A program made the position numbers and the translations under genes. A DNA stretch of 64,000 nucleotides. Source: Callipepla californica brunnescens (Eukaryota > Chordata > Aves > Galliformes > Odontophoridae). Position 1 is the first letter of the stretch, and each line of letters begins with the position of its first letter. Below the pieces are notes generated by a model that saw only the letters and a program-made list of their open reading frames with translations, was not told where the DNA came from and made no database searches. The stretch is taken from assembly GCA_023055505.1 (NCBI GenBank), contig JALIRH010000002.1, positions 20,542,937 to 20,606,936 on the forward strand, written 5' to 3'. Shown in pieces: positions 36,484-48,460 of the stretch.

Positions 36484-37701
36484 CTGCAATCAAAGAAAAA
36501 GAAATTCATCACGTGCCCGGAAGAACGGCTTCAGCACCACCTCTCTTTTTCATCTCACACAATGAGCTTGCCATGATCCCATTGAAGGGCTCCCATTTGC
36601 AACTGTCTCGAGCAGGAGCAGCCTGATATATATATTTGGAGAAAGCCTGTTTATTTTGATGAAGGAGACCACTTAGAAGTGCTTTTCACCTGCAAGCAGG
36701 TGATCCAGCAACCCATAGTTCTAAATAAATTATCAAAAGCTTGACTAATAGAACTACTAATACTGTCAGAACATAAAGCCCTATTCATTTTTAATACCAA
36801 AATTTAAGTGCTTTTTCAAAGTGACTCTCTGGCAGTTGATATTTTCAGCCTTAAAAGAATGTTGCACCAGCTAAGAAATGTGTTATCCCATTTCTCCATG
36901 CATTCACTCAGCGAATTCCTAACTGAATTCCCTATGGATGAGTAATAGGAGAGACACGACATTCATCATGTACTTGCTAGAGTGTAGAAAGTAACAACTC
37001 CAGCTGGACTTGAAGAGCAAACCTGCATGATTCTGCTGATGTGGACATTAACAGTGTCCCATGTTTCAGTGCTCTGAGGGAGATGAGGTTCAAAACTGCA
37101 TAACTTAACAGCCCCACCCATGGCTCCCAGCAGCCACTCCCTGGGACAGAGGGGAAAGGTATACTTGTAAACACAGGTCTTGTGCCATGTTAAGAAAGAA
37201 AAAAAAAGAAAAATTCACATGAAAGCTACTGGACAAAACTGGAGGCTGGTCTTTTCCTTTTTTTTTTTATACACAGAAATGGGCCCTCTGCATCCCAATG
37301 ATGGTGCTCACCCATCCCTCTCCATCCACCCATCCCTGCTGTGACGCTCCTCTCTATCTGTATGAGACCATGCTGTGCTCCTAGGAGAGTGGGTGTGAAA
37401 TACATTTCTGCACTCCCAAGCATCAATCCAAATTGCATCTCCCTTTCCGAGCTGTGGAAGCTCCGAATACTCAGTAGGGAGTATTCAGTTTGTGGGTGTC
37501 AAATCAATTAGCGACAGCTTTTGGTATTAAAGAAGATGCCAGTCTCCATCTCATCAAATCAACCACTGGCTACCCACCTCCAAACATGTCAAGAACCTAA
37601 CAAGAAAACACAGATGTTGAGTTTGTGCTCTTTGACGTGAATGCCTTCATATTCTTTGTTTTTTTTCTGGTGAGGTGGTAGACCTTGGCAAACTACCTTA
37701 C
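36484..37701 (-). other. SDC2: SDC2 intron 4 (1,218 bp)
   Basis: Bounded by donor GCAG|GTAAGG (GT at 37701-37700) and acceptor TTGCAG (AG at 36485-36484). No repeat copy larger than short homopolymers and no other gene seen. Confidence 0.93.
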
Positions 37702-37837
37702 CTGCCAGAACTTCTGTTCTCTGGAAGAGGTTTTCTGAATGCTTTTCAGTGAACACATCAGTGTCATCCCCTGGCTCGTTGCTCTTTTTCTTGGAATCCA
37801 CCTCAGGTCTTTCCTCTTTATCGATTTCTTCAGGTGA
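37702..37837 (-). CDS. SDC2: Syndecan-2 coding exon 4: membrane-proximal ectodomain
   Basis: 136 bases, 45 codons plus one base. The acceptor GTGCCACAG precedes 37837 and the donor is G|GTAAGG at 37702/37701. It starts SPEEIDKE and ends with EKHSENLFQRTEVLA just outside the membrane; both ends agree with mammalian SDC2, and the exon length is what the human protein predicts. The middle (RPEVDSKKKSNEPGDDTDVF) is diverged and highly charged, typical for the fast-evolving syndecan stalk where proteolytic shedding happens. Phase 0 at the start and phase 1 at the end join exon 3 and exon 5 without a break. Confidence 0.97.
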
Positions 37838-38571
37838 CTGTGGCACAGAAAGAAAAACAGCCCTTAGAGACAGGACCACCACAGATCTGCATCGTCACTG
37901 CCAGCCACAGAACTGCAGCAGCCCCGCAGCTGCGAACCACAGTACTGACAGTCACAACACATGGGATGCCTTCTGGACCACAGAAAGCTGTCCTAGATAT
38001 TGAAAATGGAACTAATCCTCATCAGGATGGAACGAAAATCACTGTCCAGAATTTTAAGAGCTCCCAAAAATATATTTAGCAACCAGCTGGTAAACATCAC
38101 CTCTGTTTATAGGAATTACAGCCTCTGACTGAAATCATTCTGAAATTAACACATCAGAGATGCTATATTCAGAACAACTCTGGGGATAATTTAGACAATA
38201 TTACCTACAGTGGCAGAAAAAATAACAGCCAAACCAAACAACATTTTCTTTTCAGAAAGGAGGATTTCTGACTAACACTTCAAAAGACGTAGAAAAAGGT
38301 AGGGTTCAGATTCAAATACGTTCTAAGAAACTGTTTTCTGTATCAAAAAAAGATACATTTTACACGTTTCTCTTCTTTCATGAGGAGCCCAGATGTCATT
38401 ACACAGACTTTCTAACAGAAAGGAAACTGAACAGCTCTGTATCCATTTAAACTGCTGCAGTAACATTTAATAAAAAGGTTATGGATTTGTTTTTTGCATT
38501 TCAAACAACATCAAGGCAGCAATGGGGTACAGCAGAGCTATTTGGAACTGTGTTGCTCTCTACCCACCCAC
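37838..38571 (-). other. SDC2: SDC2 intron 3 (734 bp)
   Basis: Donor AAAG|GTGGGT (GT at 38571-38570) and acceptor CCACAG (AG at 37839-37838). It includes a CA/GC-richer stretch near 37860-38000 with no recognised element. Confidence 0.93.
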
Positions 38572-38705
38572 CTTTGTTTGTGCAGGCATCTTGGTCTGCA
38601 TTTTCACTGTGGTGGTCTCAGCTCTAGATGCATCACTAGTTGTTGGTAACTTTGGAACTATTCTGGACGTTGTTGTCACTGTGCTATCCTCATCCTCCTC
38701 AGCAC
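38572..38705 (-). CDS. SDC2: Syndecan-2 coding exon 3: ectodomain spacer
   Basis: 134 bases: two bases finishing a glycine codon, then 44 codons. The acceptor GTCTTCAG precedes 38705 and the donor AAG|GTGGGT is at 38572/38571. It reads AEEDEDSTVTTTSRIVPKLP and then a Ser/Thr-rich spacer with AETTTVKMQTK ending in the conserved MPAQTK. In mammals the corresponding segment ends IPAQTK at the same exon boundary. Low overall conservation with a preserved end and preserved phases is normal for this part of syndecans. The acidic AEEDED cluster directly after the Ser-Gly sites is the usual context that favours heparan sulfate attachment. Confidence 0.96.
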
Positions 38706-40585
38706 CTGAAGACAAAACAGATGACATTTCACTGACTTGGTGATCGGTCTGGAAGAGTTTCACTTTTTTGTTACAGCACTGAGGGTACGGCGCTCGTATG
38801 GCGCACCTCTGGGCCTGCAAGGGAGATGTGAGTGTGCACCAAGACTGCGTGTGCATGTGGCACTCACTGGGATCAGCAGCAGAAGGGGGTAGAAGTGTGT
38901 AGCTGCACACTACTGCTTTGCAAGTGGCTGGTACTGTGGTTATCAATTGTGTGGCTGATACTATCCTGAGCGTATAGTTCAATGATTGCCAGTTAATTAC
39001 ACCTTATAAATCAGTCAGCACACCTCTTCAGCGCTGATCTGACTTATGCTACATGAACTGCACAGTTTATCCCTGTGACAAACTGTTTCAATAACAACAA
39101 AAAAAATCACTTCTCCAGAGCAAACTCATTAGACCCTGAACTATAAAAAAAAACAAGTAGCTTCCATCTACAGAAATATTGTTATCTTATGTTTCAGTCA
39201 CTAGGATTTCACATATTTTTAAACCTCACATAATTCAAAAGCCCTTTTCTTTTTAAATGCAGGCTAAGAGGACAAAAAAAAAATCCCTAAAGAAGACTTT
39301 ACGTTTCATTTCCTCCACATTCAAAGCTCTGCTGGAGTATGAAGGCTCCTTTATAATAAGATAATGGATATGTCTAATAAATATCCTTTAGTGATACTGG
39401 AAGGGAGAAGACACAGACAATAGACTAAATTATTGCAAGGTCTGAGAGATGAAAAGAATAGATCTATCCACTTCTCAGGAATCTCAATACGTGTTCAGCT
39501 CATTACAGACACCAGTTGCCCAAATAACTATTGAGTAATATGTCTAGCAAATGCTCTTAAAAGTAATTCCTAACAAATAGAAATATATCTTACAACAGAA
39601 CAGTATGACTCACTCATTCCAAACTGGCTTTTATCTTATTTTTCTAGAGAGAGAAAACAAGCTGAAAGATGAAGCACAAAAACAAGCTTTGAACTCATGA
39701 TCAAGAATTATATACATTTGGCTTTGAAAGAAAGAGCGTTAACGAGGCAATAACTGTGACAAGTCCTGTATGGTATAAAGGAAAAATTGAAATAATTAAG
39801 AAGCAGTACATGAAAACTACCAGCACAGAATCATATGGGAGAACCGTCCAGAGATACCAAAATTACAATGCAACAGGTAAAATAAAGACCTCACAACAAG
39901 AACCAAGTGTTTTCCAGAAATACTACTTGAAGATCAAAACAAAAAATCCATCCTGCTGCAAAACACAGGTGAGGAAAGATCTAACAGGAGCATTTTTCTA
40001 TCTGTGCCTGAAGAGCTTTCTTTGAGCAATAAAGAGTTCTATGGATAGTTCAGCCTGCTTTGAAAGGTAAAGTTTCTGCAAATTACACAAGACTTTCACA
40101 GTCAAGGAAATTAAAATTGATGATCAGATTAGAGATGTGATAAAGCAGACTTTGAGAGTAGAGAACTTTATTTCTTTTTCCTCTTGCTGTGAAGTGACAA
40201 ATCTCATTTAATCAAAAATGTTCCTCCAATACCTTAAATGCCACCTTTGCTTCAGGCAATAGTCATGTCTGCCTGATGAAACAGTGAAAGTTACAGGTCT
40301 GAAGCTCTCTGGTTATGGAGAATGCAGGTCTTTCAGCAGGGTTGACTAATCTAGCCCCTGGACTGGCTGCTAGACTGGCACTACATACTTCCTCTGTCTG
40401 GCCTCAGAGTAGGCCCTGACAGTCCGCCTCCGAACAACTGAAGGTCTGACTCAGGTACTGCTTCAGACACATCCCCATAGCTCCTGCATTCTAATTAGCT
40501 TTATCTAGACAGGCCTGTGCTTGGCAGGTAGCAGGCCTACACAAGAGCAGGCACTTCCCTTCCTAAACAGACTGTAAGCAGCATT

Positions 40586-40858
40586 CTCAGCAGTGTGTGG
40601 TGATAGGATGAGGGGAAATGGCCACAAACTGAAGCATAGGAAGTTCTGCACAAATGTGTGTGGGAACTTCTTCCCAGTGCAGTGACGGAGCACTGGCACA
40701 GCTGCACAGAGAGGTGGTGGAGTCTCCTTCTCTGGAGGCATTCCAGACCTGCATGGACGCCTACCTGTGCAACCTGGGCTAGGGAGCTGCTCTGGCAGGG
40801 GGTTGGACTCCATGATCTCTAAAGGTCCCATCCAACCCCTACAGTTCTGTGATTCTGT
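40586..40858 (+). mobile_element. CR1 LINE 3' end, plus orientation, young
   Basis: Sense copy from GCAGTGTGTGGTGATAGG to the tail ACAGTTCTGTGATTCTGTAA. It is close to the copy at 11020-11270 (opposite orientation) and shares its upstream wording with 28570-29320. The 3' block TTGGACTCCATGATCTCTAA is well preserved. It lies antisense inside SDC2 intron 2, so it does not add a sense splice or poly(A) signal to SDC2. Confidence 0.93.
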
Positions 40859-42624
40859 AACATTATTAGAATTTTCTGTAAACAGGACTGGGAGATCAAA
40901 AAAGCACTCTCATCCTCTCCAGAGCACTGGAGTAAAATTTTATACAGTACCATGATCTCTAAAAGTTAATAATTAATAACAACAATAATAATATAACAGC
41001 CTCCCTCCCCACATCCAACTAGGAAAAAAACAATCCTACAGTGTCATGAATGTAGCTTCCAACCAGGTTGTTAAGAAAAATACTAGGAAGCATAAGAGTT
41101 CACTTTTTCCACTCAAAAATCACTATCTATTTAGAAGGTTTCCGTAACTGGTCAGCTTAGAGGTGGTGCTGGGCATTAATTGCCTTAAGACTCTACAAGT
41201 GGATACAGCCTTGTTAGTGAGAGCATCACAGGAACTTTGCAGTAATTAAATCCATATCCACGTGTAGGGTAAGAACTGAGATCTCTCTACCATCACGGTA
41301 CCTTTTATCCACTGCAACTTCTTCAGGATTCCCAACTTATCTTCACAGTGATCAAACAGCTCCAGATTGTGCTGTAGTACTGGAAATATCTAATACAGCC
41401 CTCAGAGATGTGCCTACTATTAGCTGCCCCCGAATAACAGCAGCACAGATAGATGCTCCTTTGCACTCCTGCTGCTTGAGGAAACATGTCAGCAAATCAA
41501 GAGCACGTCAGCTTAAGTTACTGTATAAGCCCACGGTACTTAGCACTCTTAATATGCCAAGTAGCCAGTGATTAACTCTTCCCACCAAATACAATCATTT
41601 CATGCTATCTTTTAGCATCGTGTCTGCTCGCTGTTACACAACTTCCTCTGGAAGTACTGCCACCACAAGCAAGCCTGACAAAAGGTGGGCACATGCAGAC
41701 CTAGCATTTATCTCACACCTTCCACTTCTGCCATCAGAGTGGCAAACACCTGACTGAAACACTTTTAGCTGGCTTACCTCACTCCAATTCACACAAAAAA
41801 CTTCCAATCCCACTCTTTACAACACAGTGTTACACAACCAGGGGTGACACTGTAGCCATACTGATGCTCTATCAGAAAACTGCAGCTGAAGAGCTGAAGT
41901 AAATGGGGACTGTGCATGAGTGTCCTGTTTCTGTTAATTCCCACGGTAGGAAGGAAAAAAAAAATGCCAAACTTGTAGAAAGAATATAAGGAAGAGCCTT
42001 AACTATGCTGAAGTACAAGATCGTGTCCAGCACAATAAAAGCATACTCGTAAACAAGACACATCACAGTAGGTTTTTGTGCTAAAGGTCTTGAAGGAGCA
42101 GGCAGTCAGTGCTGTGAAGCAAGCTCAAGGGTGGTGTAGCACACAGATGGAAAAAGCCCTGGCTTCAATCCAACCCAATAGGCACGTCAAGTGAGAACTT
42201 GGGAACTGGGGAAATGATTACCTGCTGCATTACTCACTCCCAGTGAGAAAAAGCACACTAGAATACAAGGTGCAACTGTCGTGGGATGCTGCCAGGTGCA
42301 CTGTCACCCAGGGCAGGGGCACTGAGAGTTATTAGGCAGGGAGAAGAGAAAAAGGGGAAAGAAAAAATCTGCACCATATCCTGATATGGGCTGCATATCT
42401 TGTGTACCAAGAGTAACTTCAGAGAAGACATAAGAATCAGATATTTTACAAACTACTGGTAGATAAATCTAATAGAGATGGTGTCTTTCATGAACATAAT
42501 GGTACTCGTGCTGCAAGACCTGGGCTCAGTTAAGATCTTTCATGCCAGAGCTAGAAACAGAAGTAGTTAATAACATTTCAAGTTGTGTCTAAGCAGGAAA
42601 TCTTTGAAACTAATTAAAGAGCAG

Positions 42625-42992
42625 CCAAAGGAGGGCAAGAAAGATGGTTGAAGGGCCTACAGGGAAAGATATATGAAGAAGCAGCTGAGGTCCCTGGGCG
42701 TGTGCAACCTGGAGCAGAGGAGCTGAGGGGAGGCCTGATGGCGGCTGCAGCTCTCACAGCAACAAGGCCCAAGGGAACGGCATGGAGCTGTGTCAGGGGA
42801 GGGGTGGGTGGGGGTGAGGGACAGGGTCTGCACCAGAGGGCAGTGGGCATGGCCCCGAGTGTCAGAGTTCAGTGAGTGTTTGGACAGCACTCTGACACTG
42901 GGTTTGATTTGGGGTGGTCCTGCATATTGCCAGGAGCTGGTCTTGATTATCACTGTAAGTCCTTAATAATATGTGATATTTTATGATTCTAC
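42625..42992 (+). mobile_element. CR1 LINE 3' fragment, rearranged subfamily, copy B
   Basis: Starts with the CR1 block CAAAGGAGGGCAAGAAAGAT, followed by GAAGCAGCTGAGGTCCC and GGCCTGATGGCGGCTGCAGC, then the short G-rich segment GGGGTGGGTGGGGGTGAGGG and an eroded tail ending TTTTATGATTCTA. The order and joints are the same as at 15353-15705, which marks a common master copy with an internal rearrangement. Confidence 0.85.
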
Positions 42993-45604
42993 TATTTTCA
43001 TTATGCTTTATCTGAAGGCGTACACTAAAAAGAGTGCTAAAGAGTCATCTCATGAGATAAGGGGATTGCAAGAAGGAAACAATACACTAAGTAATTCACC
43101 ACAGATTTCCTGCTGTCAATACGTGACCATAAAGATGTGGGCACGGCTCCTTCAAAAACTGTTAATCAAAATACTGGGACAGAACAGTTGAGTAAGTTAA
43201 TATGTATGTACATGAAGAATAAAGAGGCTATAAAGCAAAGCAAAAATGAAGAAATAAAATGGGGAAAAAAAAAGAAAAAAAAGCAGAACACCATCACCTT
43301 TTCTGTTTTCCTTAGAAAAAGCCTTCAGTCAATTTTTGCTTTGAAATGTGTCATGCTTACACTGACATTTGTCCACCTTAATGCTGCTTGCAAACCTGCA
43401 AGGGCAGTAACAGTGGTGCTGACAATTTCTGTTTATCTCCATAGGCCTGGTGGCAGCTAATAATTTTCATACCAAGGAAAGGAGTCAGCATGTTGTCATC
43501 TTGGATCTGTTTGCTTAGAGTAGAATTACATAGCAAGAAAACCACTTGAGTAGGAAGTCTCTTGCAGCTAGGAAGATTACATCACTGAGTATCAAGTAGA
43601 GAGAGACACATTTAACACAGTATGAGGAAAATTCATCACTGGTACAAACGGAAGACGCTCTGTACCTCTTTAAATGGAGATAGCAGTAAATGCATCTATA
43701 CTTACTCTCTTAGGTGTAGGCTGTGAGGGTGAGTAGGACAAAAGAGGGTGCTGATTTGCTTTCCTTTTGAGATTTTTTTATTTCATAAGTGAATAAAACT
43801 AGGTTGCATACTGTTCAAAAAATATTAGAACTTTCTTTGTTCAAAAGAATTAGATTTTAGTACCGTCATGTGAAACCTCTGGACGGGTACCCAGACAGTC
43901 TCAGTCTACAATGAGACTTCTTTTATTTATTTGCTCTTAGGTAAGAGGCAGCGATTGCCAAAGGCTGCATGAGGTACTAGAGCTTTCAGTTTTCTTGGTG
44001 TGTTATACACTTTATCTTCTATTCATGACTCAAGGCTGAACAGAGGAAAAGGCAGAAGAGAAAGTAAAGGTATTCCTGTGGGTGAGGTCTAGTGGTACAT
44101 TCTGTCCTTCGGGCTCCACTTCTTCCACTGAGATGGGTTAAGGAAGTCTGAAGCCTGTTCTTGTATAGCTCTTTCATCTTCAAAAGAAGGACCGCGTTTT
44201 GAATCATCAGTGTTAGAAACAGCTCAAATGCCACAGAGGGATGAAAACAAAAGAAAATAGACCATTCTCCATACCTCATTTCACGGTCAACCTAACTCCT
44301 TTTCTGAGGCTTACAAAATAACCAGCACCTGAAGACACGACAGAATGAGACATTGACTGAAAATGCAATTTTCTCACAGATCAGAATTTTATTTAGATGG
44401 TCCTTGGAACTGTGAGAAATCACTGAACAAATTCTTTTTTCTTTTTTTTTTCCCCTATCAAATGAAATCTGAAATTTTCCATCAGAGAAGTCTGCACAGG
44501 CAGGTCTATTTTAGCCTCTGATCACAGTGGAACACCAAATTCACCCCCACGGAAGGCTTCAAAACACAGATTATCACTCAGTTGCAAGTGGCCAACTGGC
44601 CTGAATTTGTCTGTCAGGAAAAAAAAAACAAAACCTCTGTAAACTTCATTTTAATGCATCTTTGAACCTCCAAGGAAGAGGAACAAAAAAAAACAACTAC
44701 CTGAAATATCTCAGCTGTGGGTTACAACAGCAACAAAGACAAGGTGCTACGAAAGAAGAGCTCAAACTTTCAAAATTCACAGGTACGTATAAACATCAAA
44801 AGGCAGATTACAAGAAGAACAGCAAAGAACAAGCAATAACACACTCAGTAAATAACACAGACACCCACAACAGCTCAGCAAATACTAACAGCAATAAGGA
44901 AACGCCTCTTTCAGAACTGGTACACAATCCTGCACTCAGCGTTCACTGCCTGGAGTCTCCCAGTTAGTCTGAAAGACATTCCACAAAGAGGGTTTTCTAA
45001 GAGGAATGATTAATTAGGTTTCAACTGTCAGTGTTTTGAAAATGATGAGCTAGCTACATGCATCTAATGAGTGTTTAAGTCTGAGAATTCAGTATGTTAT
45101 GCTTATGAATTTATTTAGCTTCTATGTGGATGTAATTACCTCAGAGAAAACTGTCATTTATTTGGCAGTTTCCAGACTTCTATATTTAACAGAAAAACAG
45201 CAAAAAGTAAACGGACACTATGTTTACATGAACCTGAAAGCATATAGGAGAAAATGAGATTGCTGCTGCTATGATTTCACACAGACTGCTAAATAAGCAT
45301 TATGCCAAGGGAGAAGTAAGCTTTCTCTAATCCTAACTTCTAAACTCCGGAGAGATCTACAAAAAAACAGGGAGGGAGAGCAAAGAGAAAATAAAACAGA
45401 GTGGGGAGGAGTGAAATGATGCAACTAAGGAGTAAGAGCAGAAGGTTAATATTTAAAACCCAGGCCTCAGGGGTGCTCAGCGCTCTGTAAATAGAGCACT
45501 GAAAATATCAGCTCTGGCTCACAAAGGAAAACTGCACGACTTTCCACAAATGGCTGTATTGCTCCTTACCCATTGTAAAATCAAACTGTGACATGGTGTC
45601 TCAC

Positions 45605-45716
45605 CTGAACCTGACCCAGAAGAATAATCATCATCATCAATGGGATAGACGCCTGATGCTTCTTCAACGGAGCTGTTGTCCAGGTATAAATCTTTATCAG
45701 AGGTCAAATCAGCTCT
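45605..45716 (-). CDS. SDC2: Syndecan-2 coding exon 2: glycosaminoglycan attachment region
   Basis: 112 bases, 37 codons plus one base. The acceptor CTGTTTTCCAG precedes 45716 and the donor TTCAG|GTGAGA is at 45605/45604. It reads [20 protein letters not shown], then [18 protein letters not shown], a nearly exact match to the amino-terminal ectodomain of mammalian syndecan-2. It holds an NSS N-glycosylation sequon and four Ser-Gly dipeptides, the sites for xylosylation and heparan sulfate chains; the second acidic cluster starts in exon 3. The human sequence, from memory, has ASASGSG where this one has SSGSGSG, so one more Ser-Gly is present here. The signal peptide and start codon belong to exon 1, which was not found. 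Confidence 0.97.
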
Positions 45717-46689
45717 CTGGAAAACAGATAAGAGTGAATGGTTAGAAAGATAACAGTTCTTCAGCACAGCCAGCTCTTAATCTTCTCTGCTATTTCCAAA
45801 GATGACGCTGGTATACTGAACTGTTTATGCAACACATTTGTTGGAGATGTTAAAGAAATTTGTAAAAAATATAGCATAAAAAATATCCAAGGCTGCCCAA
45901 TGGAAACCAAGAAGCCGCTCAATCTGTGGGAAGCAAGCCTCCTTCAGCTCACACTTCATCTAATTAAATGCATGAATGAATAAACAGGATTTGCAATATA
46001 CTCTCAAGAGCTTCTGTAAAAAGAAAGAAGTAAATCCGAGGACTGAAGCTCCCTGTCAAGACCTCAAATATACAAATCCAAGGGCTGTCATCTGAAGTCA
46101 GACATTTGATCTCAAATGGAAAGCAATAAGAGCACATATTAGAAAACACCTCTGATAGACATTGAACCAAAACTCACTAAACTCTTTCCAAGATAGAATG
46201 AACAACTAGGGTGACAAAATACAAATATTTGAAGGACAACACTGGTAGCTGAGGATTACATATTTCCATTTGGATCCAACAACTAAATTCAGGTCGGGCA
46301 AGGAACCTCAATTTCTAAATTAATGCATCTCTCCTAAAATTCAGCTGTAGCTTCAACAAGCTATAAAATTGGATTCTTCTGACTTCTATCACATGTCTAC
46401 AGATTATTTCCCTGCAAAAGAGAGATTCCGATAACATGAGCTGACAATAGAACAAGGTTCAGTAATTGCTGTAGACTGACAATTCACATTTTGAAAGATT
46501 AGAAACTGTCTTCTTCCACAGCAGCTTGTATATTCTCAATAGAGCGTAAAATAGCCTACAGGTGCAGTCTATTTTTGGTTACTAAAAAGATACCTGCCAC
46601 TATGATTGCTATTAATTTTACCATAACTTCTGTGAGTACCAATTTGCCACAACTTGTTGAAAAAAGGAGAAATGTTGCAGTTGCAAACA

Positions 46690-46885
46690 GGTTTTTCAGG
46701 ACGTGGTGCTGGAGAAGTTGTACAGGTTGCCCTGAGGCTGTGGGGTCTTCTCCATGAGGATCTCCAGAAGCCACATGGCCATGGGCCTGGGCCCCCTGCT
46801 CTGGGTGTCCGTGCTGGAGCACACAGGGGTGGGCCACACGGCCCAGAGGGCCCTGCCAGCTTCAGCCCTCCTGGGGCTTGGGGGT
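46690..46885 (+). mobile_element. CR1 LINE 3' remnant, strongly degraded
   Basis: Residual CR1 sense wording: TACAGGTTGCCCTGAGGCTG, then GTCTTCTCCATGAGGATCTCCAG (eroded), GCCACATGGCCATGGGCCTGG and CTGCTCTGGGTGTCC. The sequence beyond is hard to align, and no terminal repeat remains. Probably the oldest CR1 piece in the window together with that at 6.7 kb. Confidence 0.65.
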
Positions 46886-48439
46886 TATTTGAGTTTTAAG
46901 CTGAAGTGCAATACTGTGCCAAAACACATCTCACAAAACCACCCAAATCTTTTGCTCCGTTCTGGGTCCCAAGGTTTTCTGTTTGTGATTACTTTTTACT
47001 TCATGTCACTGACGGTTCACTTGACAGAAAATTTATTGTAGCTATATCAGGGGGCAACTCCTGTATGAAAAGACCCATATCTCAGTTTCCAAGGTACTTT
47101 TCTTCCCCACAGGTGTAAAAAGTAGAGTATTTCAGAATAAAAGACCTTTGCGCTAGCGGTAGCTAAACCTCCTCTATTAGTTGATAACTAAAACAGCCCT
47201 ATACTGCTTTTCTTCTGAAAAGGAGGACACAAAATTGTGCTACTTGGTCAAAATCTGCTCTCGCTCCTGCAGCTTGTACCTGTGGGACATGTGCCTGTTG
47301 CGGGGAGCAGTTTTAAAGACAGGTTTACAGAAGGCCGGCTCTCCACCGCTGCTTCCAGTTCACACGGTCTGCCTGGAACTGGCTGCAGGCCAAAGCAGAA
47401 ATCCAAGATGACGCCTGCTCACCATCAATTGACTTAATTCTTTTAAAAGATGTCTCCAAAGGAAGCCTTACAGTGCCTCGGTGGGTGTAAAGGTGGTATT
47501 GTAATTAAGACTCAGCTGAGCCTGTTTGCGTATGGGAAAACAACTCCCTGCAGCAGGATAAATATCCTGCTATTGATCACACTGTGACAATGGAACAAGC
47601 CACTTTGCCCCACTTTACTTTCAGCCACAAACACAGAAAAAACAGCTCAAACCTCAATATCAGGCAGGAAATAAACAAAACACATCTAAAAAGGAAACGC
47701 AGGTGGCTACCAGTGACTATAGAACAGCCACACAATATTCAAAAGGTATCATGGATAATAAGTATTACAGCTCCATGCCAGGAAAAATAAAATATACTCT
47801 ACCTGTTGAAATCTCATAACTATGGAGATTACCAATAGCATTTGAGGACAGCTGAGAAGCAGCTTGAGTTTGCAAATGCTAATGAATGGAAATAGGTCTG
47901 CGCGACAACAGAAGCATCCCAAATCCATACCCAGAATTTTTACTGCTGAATAAAAACTTAGCAATCACTTTATTTTCCCAGGCCACCTCCCAATTCTTTC
48001 TGTATCAGAAGCAAATTCAGCAACAAACAAGCAACCTGCCCTCTCCCATACAAATGCCCCGCCTCCAAAACAAACATCCCCGTTTTGTTGCTCTATCCAG
48101 CCTCACAGGAGTCAGCACAGCCTGTAAACAATCCCTGACAAGTTCTCCCAAAGTCTCTGTTTCTGCGGGACAGCTGAGCAGCTAAGCCAACCCAGCCCCA
48201 GCTTTGAGTGCCTAGCCAGCCAGGCTCCCCACCATCACATTTACTCCCTTTTGTTCAATGAATTATGTCTTCTTGGCTGCCAAAGGCATTATTTCTAGCT
48301 ATGCTGAGATGTCCTTGAGATTTAAAGCTGTTGAAAACAGTGGATCAGAAATGGAAGAAAAGCCTGGATAGCTTTCAGCAGCAATTTTAGCATTCGTTGT
48401 ATTTTGTCCTGGGGATGCAAAGGATGCATAATGTGATAT

Positions 48440-48460
48440 ACTAGATATTTAATATCTAGT
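48440..48460. other. Perfect 9-bp inverted repeat with 3-base spacer
   Basis: ACTAGATAT at 48440-48448 and ATATCTAGT at 48452-48460 are exact complements around TTA. A short AT-rich hairpin or a dyad for a dimeric factor is possible; chance is also possible in AT-rich sequence. It is within SDC2 intron 1. Confidence 0.6.

Larger units (their letters stand above)
38706..45604 (-). other. SDC2: SDC2 intron 2 (6,899 bp) with two CR1 copies
   Basis: Donor CAG|GTGAGA (GT at 45604-45603), acceptor CTTCAG (AG at 38707-38706). It contains CR1 copies at 40586-40858 and 42625-42992, both on the plus strand and so antisense to SDC2. The remaining stretches (38.7-40.5, 40.9-42.6 and 43.0-45.6 kb) show no gene; an open frame at 44662-44967 is lysine/asparagine/glutamine-rich without a recognised domain. 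Confidence 0.93.

Noticed and set aside
44662..44967. Lys/Asn/Gln-rich 101-codon open frame
   Set aside because: Composition of A-rich sequence; no recognised domain and no exon boundaries.
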